From contig DAOWNK010000021.1 of the NCBI GenBank assembly GCA_030642635.1, forward strand, positions 1 to 19,126: 19,126 nucleotides of DNA. Direction: 5' to 3'. How positions within the stretch are numbered: the first letter of the stretch is position 1; every line of letters begins with the position of its first letter. This document shows, in pieces, positions 8,310 through 14,017 of this stretch. This stretch comes from Pirellulales bacterium. GTDB lineage: Bacteria; Planctomycetota; Planctomycetia; Pirellulales; Thermoguttaceae. The translations under genes were made by a program, and so were the position numbers. The notes below the pieces were generated by a model. That model worked only from the letters and a program-made list of their open reading frames with translations, was not told the origin of the DNA and did not search any database.

Positions 8310-8426
8310 ATTTAGCCACCGTGCTTGCACGGCGCGTCGACTATTTAGCCCGCCGTGAATACACGGCGGGCAAGCGTGGCAAGCGATTTTCGCTGGCCCC
8401 GGGTGTATTCACCCGGGGCTAAATAG
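8310..8426. repeat. Composite REP-like cluster between lpxC and lpxA
   Basis: First a single unit (8310-8335) with TTTAGCC head and CCGTGC-TT-GCACGG hairpin, nearly the same as the one at 4188-4215. Then an inverted pair: outer CTATTTAGCC (8341-8350) and GGCTAAATAG (8417-8426), with hairpins GCCCGCCGTG/CACGGCGGGC (8348-8371) and GCCCCGGGTG/CACCCGGGGC (8396-8419). The two inner hairpins differ in sequence but are each self-complementary, so structure rather than sequence is kept. The stable hairpins may weaken transcription into lpxA or stabilise lpxC mRNA. Confidence 0.85.
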
Positions 8427-8460
8427 TGCCAAAACCACTTCAGACAAAGGACCCACGGCG

Positions 8461-9267
8461 ATGGCCACTTACGTTGCTGAGAACGTCTCGATTGATCCGC
8501 ATGCACAAATCGACGAGGACGTTGAAATCGGGCCTTTCTGTGTAATCGGGTCTAATGTCTCGATCGGCCGGGGAACCAGACTCGAAAACGGCGTGACCAT
8601 TATGGGGCACGTCGATCTGGGACGGTACAACCACGTATATCCGGGCGTTGTGCTCGGCGGGGAACCGCAAGACGTCAGCTACACCGGAACCGATACCAGG
8701 GTAGTGATCGGCGATCACAACGTCATCCGCGAGGGCGTTACAGTCAACCGTGCAAGCGAAAAGGAAGACGGACTGACGCGCGTAGGCAACTACAACTTTC
8801 TGATGGCCTATTGTCACGTCGCACACGATTGCCGGTTGGGCGACCATATCATCATCGCCAACAACACGCTGCTGGGCGGGCACGTGCACGTTCACGATTA
8901 CGCGTCGCTTTCCGCCGGTGCGGCGGTGCACCATTTCGCCACCATCGGCAGCTACAGCTTCATCGGAGGTATGAGCACCGTCAGGCACGACGTGCCGCCG
9001 TACATACTCGTGGACGGACACCCCAGCAAACCGCGATGTCTGAACATGGTGGGACTGAAGCGAAACAACTTTCCGCCGGACGTAATCGAGGCGCTGGCGG
9101 AAGCATACCGCTTGCTGTTTCGCGCCAAAGTCGGACTGGACAACGCCTGGGACATCCTGCGGAACAACTGCCAATTGCTCCCGCAGGTCAACCACCTGTT
9201 GAGTTTCGTTCAGAGCCAGCACGAGGGCCAGCACGGTCGCGGCCGCGAACGACGCATGGCCGCCTGA
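8461..9267 (+). CDS. lpxA: Acyl-ACP--UDP-N-acetylglucosamine O-acyltransferase
   Basis: 268 aa left-handed beta-helix protein with hexapeptide repeats through about residue 190 (IGPFCVIGSNVSIGRGTRLE and similar). LpxA hallmarks: GGEPQD (66-71), the HVAHDC segment with catalytic His H122, LANN-like IIANNTLLGGHV, and a helical C-terminal domain with GLKRNNF. It transfers a 3-hydroxyacyl chain from ACP to UDP-GlcNAc as the first lipid A step, in the cytoplasm as a trimer. AAAGGA lies about 10 nt before the ATG. lpxD, fabZ and lpxB are not in the window, so the pathway is split. The neighbouring Gfo/Idh gene raises the possibility that the natural substrate is a 3-amino sugar nucleotide rather than UDP-GlcNAc. 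Confidence 0.95.
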   Translation: MATYVAENVSIDPHAQIDEDVEIGPFCVIGSNVSIGRGTRLENGVTIMGHVDLGRYNHVYPGVVLGGEPQDVSYTGTDTRVVIGDHNVIREGVTVNRASEKEDGLTRVGNYNFLMAYCHVAHDCRLGDHIIIANNTLLGGHVHVHDYASLSAGAAVHHFATIGSYSFIGGMSTVRHDVPPYILVDGHPSKPRCLNMVGLKRNNFPPDVIEALAEAYRLLFRAKVGLDNAWDILRNNCQLLPQVNHLLSFVQSQHEGQHGRGRERRMAA

Positions 9268-9293
9268 AACATCGCGTATTTGGAAAATTTGCC

Positions 9294-10412
9294 GTGAAAA
9301 AACTCAAAACAGCTGTTATCGGGGCCGGCCGGCTCGGCGGGTTCCATGCACAAAAACTCGCCAAAAACCGGCACGTCGAGCTGGTGGCCGTCGTCGATCC
9401 GCTGCCGGAGAATCGCAATCGGGTGGCCGCCGAGTGCCGCACACAAGCGCTGGCCGACCACCGCGAATTGCTCGGCAAGCTGGATGCCGCCGTAATCGCC
9501 GCGCCTACGAAACTCCACCACAAGCTCGCAATGGAGTGTCTGAACCACGGCGTCCACCTGCTGGTCGAAAAGCCGATTTGCTCCACCATCGCCGAGGCCG
9601 ATGAGTTGGTCGAGGCCGCCGGGCGGAATAACCTTGTGCTGCAGGTAGGCCACGTCGAACGGTTTAACCCGGCATTTACGGCCGCCGTGCCGCACACCCA
9701 AAACCCGAAGTATATCGAAGCGGTCCGCATAAGCGGCTTTACGTTCCGCTCGACCGACGTCGGCGTGGTGCTCGATCTGATGATTCACGACATCGACCTG
9801 GTGCTCTCGATGGTCTGCTCGGCGGTCCGCAAGGTCGATGCACTTGGCCTTTCGGTGCTCGGTGGGCACGAGGACGTCGCCAATGCCCGGCTGGAGTTCG
9901 AGTGCGGCTGCGTTGCGGTGATTTCGGCATCCCGGGTGAGCCACCAACCAAGGCGTCGGATGAGCGTCTGGTCGCCGACAGGGTATGCCGCCGTCGACTT
10001 CGCCACGCGCACAACCACGCTGGTGCGTCCGAGCGAGACGTTGCTGCGACGCCGGTTCGACGTTGAGATGCTCTCGGCCGAACAGGTGGAGTATTACAAG
10101 GAGCACCTTGCCGAAGAGCATTTTCCGATACAACAGAAGCAGCACGACGCGGTGGATGCACTGGCGCTGGAATCGGAAGATTTTGTCGAATCGATTCGCA
10201 CCCTTCGCCGACCGCTTGTCACGGGCAAGGCCGGCCGCGACGCGCTGGCCGTGGCCGAGCAGATTCTTGACAGAATACACACGCACGCATGGGACGACAC
10301 GGCCGACGGCCCGGTCGGACCGCTTGCCGCGCCTCGCCATCGCGTTATCCCCGCTGGGCATTTCGCCGGCTGGCCGGCCGAGTTGCCCGTCGTGCGGAAA
10401 GAAGCCGGATAG
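9294..10412 (+). CDS. Gfo/Idh/MocA oxidoreductase next to lpxA (GnnA-like by position)
   Basis: 372 aa. The N-terminal Rossmann fold has AVIGAGRLGGFHA (7-19); the family EKP motif is at 92-94 (LLVEKPICST), followed by GHVERFNPAF and LDLMIHDIDLVL. Such enzymes oxidise or reduce sugar rings with NAD(P). The start is GTG at 9294, 26 bp after the lpxA stop; the frame continues open upstream through lpxA, but only as a shadow. Family knowledge: in Acidithiobacillus and Leptospira, GnnA of this family sits by lpxA and makes the 3-keto UDP-GlcNAc that GnnB aminates for amide-linked lipid A. No GnnB aminotransferase is in the window, so GnnA function is an inference. The C-terminal 40 residues after WDDTADG are proline-rich and less conserved-looking. 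Confidence 0.85.
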   Translation: MKKLKTAVIGAGRLGGFHAQKLAKNRHVELVAVVDPLPENRNRVAAECRTQALADHRELLGKLDAAVIAAPTKLHHKLAMECLNHGVHLLVEKPICSTIAEADELVEAAGRNNLVLQVGHVERFNPAFTAAVPHTQNPKYIEAVRISGFTFRSTDVGVVLDLMIHDIDLVLSMVCSAVRKVDALGLSVLGGHEDVANARLEFECGCVAVISASRVSHQPRRRMSVWSPTGYAAVDFATRTTTLVRPSETLLRRRFDVEMLSAEQVEYYKEHLAEEHFPIQQKQHDAVDALALESEDFVESIRTLRRPLVTGKAGRDALAVAEQILDRIHTHAWDDTADGPVGPLAAPRHRVIPAGHFAGWPAELPVVRKEAG

Positions 10413-10445
10413 CCACCTGCCCCTAGCATAAGTTTCATTGCGGTC

Positions 10446-10462
10446 TATAATCTATAGATTAT
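10446..10462 (+). promoter_or_regulatory. TATAAT box within a perfect 16-bp palindrome
   Basis: ATAATCTATAGATTAT at 10447-10462 is its own reverse complement and overlaps a perfect TATAAT (10446-10451), about 35-50 bp before the GNAT gene. There is no good -35 box at the usual distance. A repressor bound here would cover the -10, so it is a plausible operator. Confidence 0.4.
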
Positions 10463-10494
10463 CTTGCTATAGTATTCCATCCTCATAGATTGCG

Positions 10495-11472
10495 ATGTTA
10501 CGATATCGCACGTTTTGCAACACCGATCCGCCGATTTTGACGGCGCTTTGGCGGAGTCGCGCCGGACAGCACGGGCTGGTCGGGCAGGTCTCGCCCGATC
10601 TGTTCGAGCAGCTTGTCTTTGCAAAGCCGTATTTCGACCACGAGGGCCTGATCCTGGCTTTCGACGACGGCCGGCCGGTCGGATTCGCCCATGCCGGGTT
10701 CGGCCCGAATGACCGGCTGGATCGGCTCTCCACCGAACAAGGCGTGATATGCCTGGTATTGGTTCGGCCGGACTCGGCGCAAGCCGAGGTGGCGGCCGGG
10801 CTGTTGGAGCGGTGCGAGGCGTATCTTCACCGCCGTGGGGCAAAAGTGCTATACGGCGGTGGAATTTACCCCATGAACCCGTTCTATCTGGGGCTTTACG
10901 GGGGCAGCGAACTGCCCGGTGTGCTGGATTCCGACGCTCTTGCATTGGAGCTTTTCCGTTCGCACGGCTACCAGCAGATAGATCGCACGCTCGTTTTTCA
11001 CCGCCGGTTGGATGATTTCGAGGCCAAGATCGACCGGCGCCAGATGCAGATACGGCGTCAGATGGTGGTGGAGGTCGTCGAAGACCCACCGGCACGTAAC
11101 TGGTGGGACGCCTGCACGATGGGTGATTTCGACCGAATCCGGTTCGAGTTGATTCCACGCAATCGCGGCTCGGCAGTGGGCTGGGCAACCTTTCGCAGCA
11201 TGGAGCCTGCCGGCACGACGACTATCGGTCGGGCAACCGGGCTGATCGACTTTCGGGTCGAGGAATCGTTGCGACGGCGCGGGTTGGCCGTTTTTCTGAT
11301 GAGCGAGGCATTCCGGCAGTTCATTCGCCAGGGAATTATGCTCGTCGAGGCCCAGGCGATGCAGTACAACACGGCCGCCCTCGGGTTGTACGGAAAGCTG
11401 GGATTCGAGCAGATTGACAGCGGCAGGGTATTCAGGAAGGGGGAAGGCGGAAGGGGGAAGGGGGATGTGTAG
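10495..11472 (+). CDS. Double GNAT-domain acetyltransferase
   Basis: 325 aa with two GNAT-like halves. The first (about 1-165) has ICLVLVRPDSAQAEVAAGLL, the beta4 / acetyl-CoA-binding region, and ends FRSHGYQQIDRTLVF. The second (about 180-315) has LIDFRVEESLRRRGLAVFLM, with a well-kept RRRGLA pyrophosphate loop, then NTAALGLYGKLGFEQIDSGRVF. The second half looks catalytic; the first loop lacks the Q/RxxGxG/A motif and may be degenerate, as in MshD-type tandem GNATs. The substrate is unknown. It follows the lpx genes after an 82-bp gap with its own possible promoter. The last dozen residues (RKGEGGRGKGDV) are encoded by a purine heptamer tract and the ORF overlaps the convergent phosphatase gene by 41 bp. 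The natural end was probably near SGRVF. Confidence 0.85.
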   Translation: MLRYRTFCNTDPPILTALWRSRAGQHGLVGQVSPDLFEQLVFAKPYFDHEGLILAFDDGRPVGFAHAGFGPNDRLDRLSTEQGVICLVLVRPDSAQAEVAAGLLERCEAYLHRRGAKVLYGGGIYPMNPFYLGLYGGSELPGVLDSDALALELFRSHGYQQIDRTLVFHRRLDDFEAKIDRRQMQIRRQMVVEVVEDPPARNWWDACTMGDFDRIRFELIPRNRGSAVGWATFRSMEPAGTTTIGRATGLIDFRVEESLRRRGLAVFLMSEAFRQFIRQGIMLVEAQAMQYNTAALGLYGKLGFEQIDSGRVFRKGEGGRGKGDV

Positions 11473-12151
11473 CGGTCGGGTTTCCGCCTTCCGCCTTCCG
11501 CCTTCCGCCTTCTTTGTCAACCTGCCAGACCTGCCCGGTGCCGAGGTCTATGGCCGTAAGCCAGCCGTCGCCGTAAATCCAAGTGTCGATGCACTTGAGA
11601 TACCCGAGGTCGAAAATCTCGCCGTTTTTCTGGGCGGTATGGCCGACGACGGCCGTCTTGCCGGAACGATGTGAAAACGGCTCGCGATCCCTGAGCGATT
11701 CCCAATACAACGCCTCGCGTGGCTGCTGTTCCAGCGTCAGGTTTGAATAGTAATTGGCGTGTACGAAAAAGTGGTGGTCCGATTCATAATACGGCAGACA
11801 CTCTTTCAAAAAATCGACGTGCTGCCGGGGCACGCCGTCCGGCACGTCGCCGTCGTATGAGGCGACCGTGGTGTCGCCGCCGTACAGCAGCCACTCGCCG
11901 ATTAGTTCCGTCCGGCCGTTGCAAATATCCAGCAGCAATTCATCGTGGTTGCCCAACAGTGGGACCAATCGGCACTGCTGCTTCAGCACGATCAACCGGT
12001 CGATCACCCCACGGCTGTCCGGCCCGCGATCGACGTAATCACCCAGCATGACAATCGTATCGCCCGGCCGTGGACCGATCGCACGCAAAAGCGCATTAAG
12101 CGACGTAAGGTATCCGTGAACGTCGCCGATGGCAATCAGTCGGTCGGTCAT
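11432..12151 (-). CDS. PPP-type metallophosphatase (Ser/Thr phosphatase / ApaH-like)
   Basis: 239 aa. Metal-binding signatures of the calcineurin-like PPP family in order: GDVHG (9-13), GDYVDRG (37-43), GNHDE (67-71), VHAN and VVGHTAQK. These fit a bacterial protein Ser/Thr phosphatase of the PrpA/lambda type or an ApaH-like dinucleoside polyphosphatase; sequence alone does not separate them. It could oppose the Ser/Thr kinase at 3041-3955, but they are far apart. The last 26 residues or so (from EGGRRKAEGG) are low-complexity and encoded by heptamer repeats, overlapping the GNAT gene tail to tail, so the ancestral C-terminus was likely near QVWQVDKE. Another heptamer tract starts immediately upstream of the ATG, where no Shine-Dalgarno is seen. 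Confidence 0.88.
   Translation of the reverse strand: MTDRLIAIGDVHGYLTSLNALLRAIGPRPGDTIVMLGDYVDRGPDSRGVIDRLIVLKQQCRLVPLLGNHDELLLDICNGRTELIGEWLLYGGDTTVASYDGDVPDGVPRQHVDFLKECLPYYESDHHFFVHANYYSNLTLEQQPREALYWESLRDREPFSHRSGKTAVVGHTAQKNGEIFDLGYLKCIDTWIYGDGWLTAIDLGTGQVWQVDKEGGRRKAEGGNPTATHPPSPFRLPPS
11435..11511. repeat. Inverted pair of heptamer tracts (GGAAGGN)4 and (CCGCCTT)4
   Basis: Four purine units GGAAGGG/GGAAGGC (11435-11462) face four exact CCGCCTT units (11484-11511) across a 21-bp spacer. CCGCCTT is the reverse complement of a rotation of GGAAGGC, so the DNA is a large mirror-strand hairpin. It lies over the junction of two convergent genes and codes for the C-terminal tails of both. 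Confidence 0.9.
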
Positions 12152-12152
12152 T

Positions 12153-12194
12153 GGTGGGCGGTATGTGGTGGATGGTAGACGGTAGGCGGCAGTA
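12153..12194. repeat. Degenerate heptamer tract (GGTNNNN)5-6
   Basis: Consecutive 7-mers GGTGGGC, GGTATGT, GGTGGAT, GGTAGAC, GGTAGGC and GGCAGTA begin directly upstream of the phosphatase ATG. The period is seven although the units have diverged. They sit where the 5' leader and ribosome-binding site of the phosphatase gene should be. Confidence 0.65.
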
Positions 12195-12314
12195 ATTATG
12201 GCCGCCTTTTTATCGCAAAACCATAACGTTTATTCTACCATGCTTGCTCAGTTTTCTCCATCGGATGTTTCCAACAAGGCGGCCATCGGGTATCATTTGA
12301 AATTATGGCGTTTA

Positions 12315-12380
12315 AGCCGCCGTGCCGACGGCTGCTAAACGTGAGAATCGATACGTTTAGCGGTCGCCGGTACGGCGACC
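12315..12380. repeat. Back-to-back REP-like pair
   Basis: GCTAAACG (12334-12341) and CGTTTAGC (12354-12361) are inverted around 12 bp, with hairpins outside them: an imperfect AGCCG/CGGCT stem (12315-12333) and a perfect GGTCGCCG-GTA-CGGCGACC (12362-12380). Compared with 6395-6482 the units point outward instead of inward, showing that the head plus hairpin is the mobile or conserved unit. Between the phosphatase and this element (12195-12314) I see nothing. Confidence 0.75.
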
Positions 12381-12413
12381 TCGAAATCCGCGATTCCACA
12401 AAAGGAGAGCCTG

Positions 12414-12603
12414 ATGAAGTGTATTGCAATCATAGCCGTAGTTTGCCTTGAGCTTGTGCAAAATCGTTTCGGTCAAGGACAACGTAATTGAAGTCGAACG
12501 GATCGACGCATTCGACGCTACACCGGTGCTCGACCTGAAGCCGTACATTCTGTCCTGCGACTCGGCGAAGGCGACTGTACCGGAGTGGTTACACGGGGGA
12601 TGA
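12414..12603 (+). pseudogene. Remnant of a TrmO/TsaA-like tRNA methyltransferase gene
   Basis: Two gene ends with the middle lost. A strong AAGGAG lies 7 nt before ATG 12414, which starts MKCIAIIAVV, resembling the M-K-x-x-P-I-G-V-V opening of TrmO/TsaA (YaeB) proteins; that frame stops at 12491. In another frame, 12442-12603 encodes FALSLCKIVSVKDNVIEV, then IDAFDATPVLDLKPYI and ends PEWLHGG. That matches the C-terminal block of the family, typically PNPIGLS...DGTPVLDIKPY...PEW. TrmO methylates t6A37 of tRNA using S-adenosylmethionine. The missing part is roughly 80-100 codons and the junction is out of frame, so the gene is dead. A REP-like pair flanks it upstream and a heptamer tract starts at its stop. 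The family call rests on remembered motifs. Confidence 0.7.
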
Positions 12604-12606
12604 AGA

Positions 12607-12706
12607 GAGAGGAGAGAGGAGAGAGGAGAGAGTGGCGAGGGGAGACTATTTTCTCCCTTCTCTCTTCCCTCTTCTCTCTTCTCTCTTCTCTCTTCTCTCT
12701 TCTCTA
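12607..12706. repeat. Inverted pair of heptamer tracts (GAGAGGA)n and (TTCTCTC)8
   Basis: About 3.7 units of GAGAGGA (12607-12632) face eight units of TTCTCTC with single-base variants (12651-12706) across 18 bp. The right tract ends 12 bp before the ruvX ATG. It has the same architecture as 11435-11511 with a different heptamer. Purine/pyrimidine mirror tracts can form triplex or hairpin structures. Confidence 0.88.
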
Positions 12707-12718
12707 CTTACTACCACC

Positions 12719-13189
12719 ATGACCGATAATTCTTCCACTCCGCCGGGCCGTATCGCCGGGCTCGACTTCGGCACCGTGCGGATCGGCATTGCGCTGAGCG
12801 ACCCCGACCGAACCATCGCCAGCCCGGTGGAAAATTACACCCGGCGTGGTGCGAAACACGATGCCGAACGGTTCCTAAAGCTAGTCGCCGAGGAAGACGT
12901 TGCGCTCTTCGTGGTCGGGCTGCCGGTGCATCTGGACGGCCGCGAGAGCCAAAAATCGACCGAAGCCAGGCAGTTCGGCCGCTGGCTCGGAGAGGTGACC
13001 GGCGTGCCGGTAGAATTTTTCGACGAACGCTTCACCACCAACGAGGCCGAACGGTTTCTGCTGGGCGCAAAACTGACCAGCCGGCGCCGCAAGAAACGGC
13101 TCGACATGGTCGCTGCACAGATTATGCTCGCCGCGTACCTTGAGTCCCACGCCAAGGGCCGGCAGGCGCCCGGGCCGTTGGATGGTTGA
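12719..13189 (+). CDS. ruvX: Putative Holliday junction resolvase / pre-16S rRNA nuclease YqgF
   Basis: 156 aa, RNase H-like fold. GLDFGTVRIGIALSDP (14-29) carries the first catalytic Asp (D16). FVVGLPVHLDG, FFDERFTT and the final acidic site in RLDMVAAQIMLAAYL complete the YqgF signature. In E. coli YqgF matures the 16S rRNA 5' end; a role at Holliday junctions was proposed from the fold. The ATG at 12719 is preferred because it begins just before the conserved strand. The frame is open upstream from 12632, but that extension would be translated heptamer repeat (Leu/Ser-rich). There is no clear Shine-Dalgarno: the upstream sequence is the pyrimidine tract, so initiation may depend on an unstructured leader. 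Confidence 0.9.
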   Translation: MTDNSSTPPGRIAGLDFGTVRIGIALSDPDRTIASPVENYTRRGAKHDAERFLKLVAEEDVALFVVGLPVHLDGRESQKSTEARQFGRWLGEVTGVPVEFFDERFTTNEAERFLLGAKLTSRRRKKRLDMVAAQIMLAAYLESHAKGRQAPGPLDG

Positions 13190-13315
13190 ATTGTATCGTT
13201 TGTGCGGAATATTCGCTTAATGCGGGCGGTAACGCTCGCCGATGCTGTTAGTAGTCGACTGCGCGGCAAAGTGCGCAAATGTCTCATTTCGATACTCTAA
13301 TAGGGGGATAAGTCA

Positions 13316-13642
13316 ATGATCCGCCGGACCATGATCGTGCTGCTGTGCGCAGCCGCCGTGTTGGCCGTCTTCAGCGTCGCCGATGCCCAGGCACAGCAGG
13401 CATTTGGTCGCCAATGGGGCCGAAGCTACAGCACCCAGGATTGGAACCGCTTGTACCATTATCCGTACGTCTGGTATCCGCAGAACTTTTGGGGGTCGGA
13501 CTACTATCGCAGCAGCGAGGACATGTATAACCGCTATCCGCCGGAGATGAGAATCCCGGTCTACAACAAGCAGTGGCAAAACTACTATCCCCAGGCCCGA
13601 CGTTACCACAAAGGCCACCATTTCCAGTTGGATGTGTTTTAA
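13316..13642 (+). CDS. Small exported aromatic-rich protein, planctomycete type
   Basis: 108 aa. A signal peptide (MIRRTMIVLLCAAAVLAVFS, cleavage near DAQA/QQA) is followed by a short mature part rich in Tyr, Trp, Arg, Pro and Asn: QWGRSYSTQDWNRLYHYPY, then WYPQNFWGSDYYRSSEDMY, ending HHFQLDVF. I recall near-identical proteins in planctomycete genomes, some labelled calmodulin-binding without experimental basis. AGGGGG lies about 9 nt before the ATG. The density of aromatic residues suggests a wall or matrix component, but the function is unknown. It is monocistronic: a terminator follows at 13747-13787. Confidence 0.8.
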   Translation: MIRRTMIVLLCAAAVLAVFSVADAQAQQAFGRQWGRSYSTQDWNRLYHYPYVWYPQNFWGSDYYRSSEDMYNRYPPEMRIPVYNKQWQNYYPQARRYHKGHHFQLDVF

Positions 13643-13649
13643 TTCCCAA

Positions 13650-13736
13650 ACACCCTCTGTACTGCCACCACCCGGTTTAGGGGTTGAACGAACCGGGGAT
13701 TTGCGTAATAATACAGAGGTGTGAGGGGTTTCCCTC
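13650..13736 (+). other. Structured 3' untranslated region
   Basis: ACACCCTCTGTA (13650-13661) pairs with TACAGAGGTGT (13712-13722) with one bulge and encloses CCCGGTT/AACCGGG (13671-13697). A small GAGGG/CCCTC hairpin follows (13723-13736). The folded block lies just after the stop of the small exported protein and before the terminator, so it could protect that mRNA. Confidence 0.5.
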
Positions 13737-13746
13737 GCCACAATGC

Positions 13747-13787
13747 CCTTCGTAGGTTGCTGCCCCGCCTACGAGGGGCTATTTTTT
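13747..13787 (+). terminator. Intrinsic terminator of the small exported protein gene
   Basis: CCTTCGTAGG (13747-13756) pairs with CCTACGAGGG (13768-13777), 10 bp with one G-T wobble, and is followed by GCTA and six T (13782-13787). Confidence 0.75.
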
Positions 13788-13940
13788 GCGCCCACAATGT
13801 TGAAAATAATATGAAATATCCGCTTGCGGCTTCGCACAAAAACCGTAAGAGATAAAAAAACCGCCACCCCGGTCTGCCCCAAATTCCCGGAGCGGCGGCC
13901 AGGCTTATCCATTTCGGATGTTACTGTTATACAGGACCAG

Positions 13941-13960
13941 GGTGACAATTGTTTGTCACC
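13941..13960. promoter_or_regulatory. Operator-like inverted repeat upstream of the Fis-family regulator
   Basis: GGTGACAA-TTGT-TTGTCACC is a perfect 8-bp inverted repeat 57 bp before the regulator ATG, a typical dimeric regulator site. The downstream protein has a Fis-type helix-turn-helix, so autoregulation is possible. The rest of 13788-14017 shows no gene and no clear promoter boxes. Confidence 0.45.
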
Positions 13961-14017
13961 TCGAGAGAAAGTTGTCGTTAAAAATCCGGAAAATCCAATT
14001 TACCAACACAATCACAC

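Noticed and set aside
8811..9293. Upstream part of the 533-codon open frame that contains the Gfo/Idh gene
   Set aside because: It runs through lpxA in another frame, is Arg-rich and lacks any family pattern; the Rossmann fold begins at the GTG at 9294.
11435..12706. Heptamer tracts as a CRISPR array or integron
   Set aside because: Units are contiguous 7-mers without spacers, and no cas or integrase gene is present.
12632..12718. Possible longer RuvX N-terminus, Leu/Ser-rich and signal-like
   Set aside because: It is translated TTCTCTC repeat; RuvX is cytoplasmic and its conserved strand begins just after the ATG at 12719.
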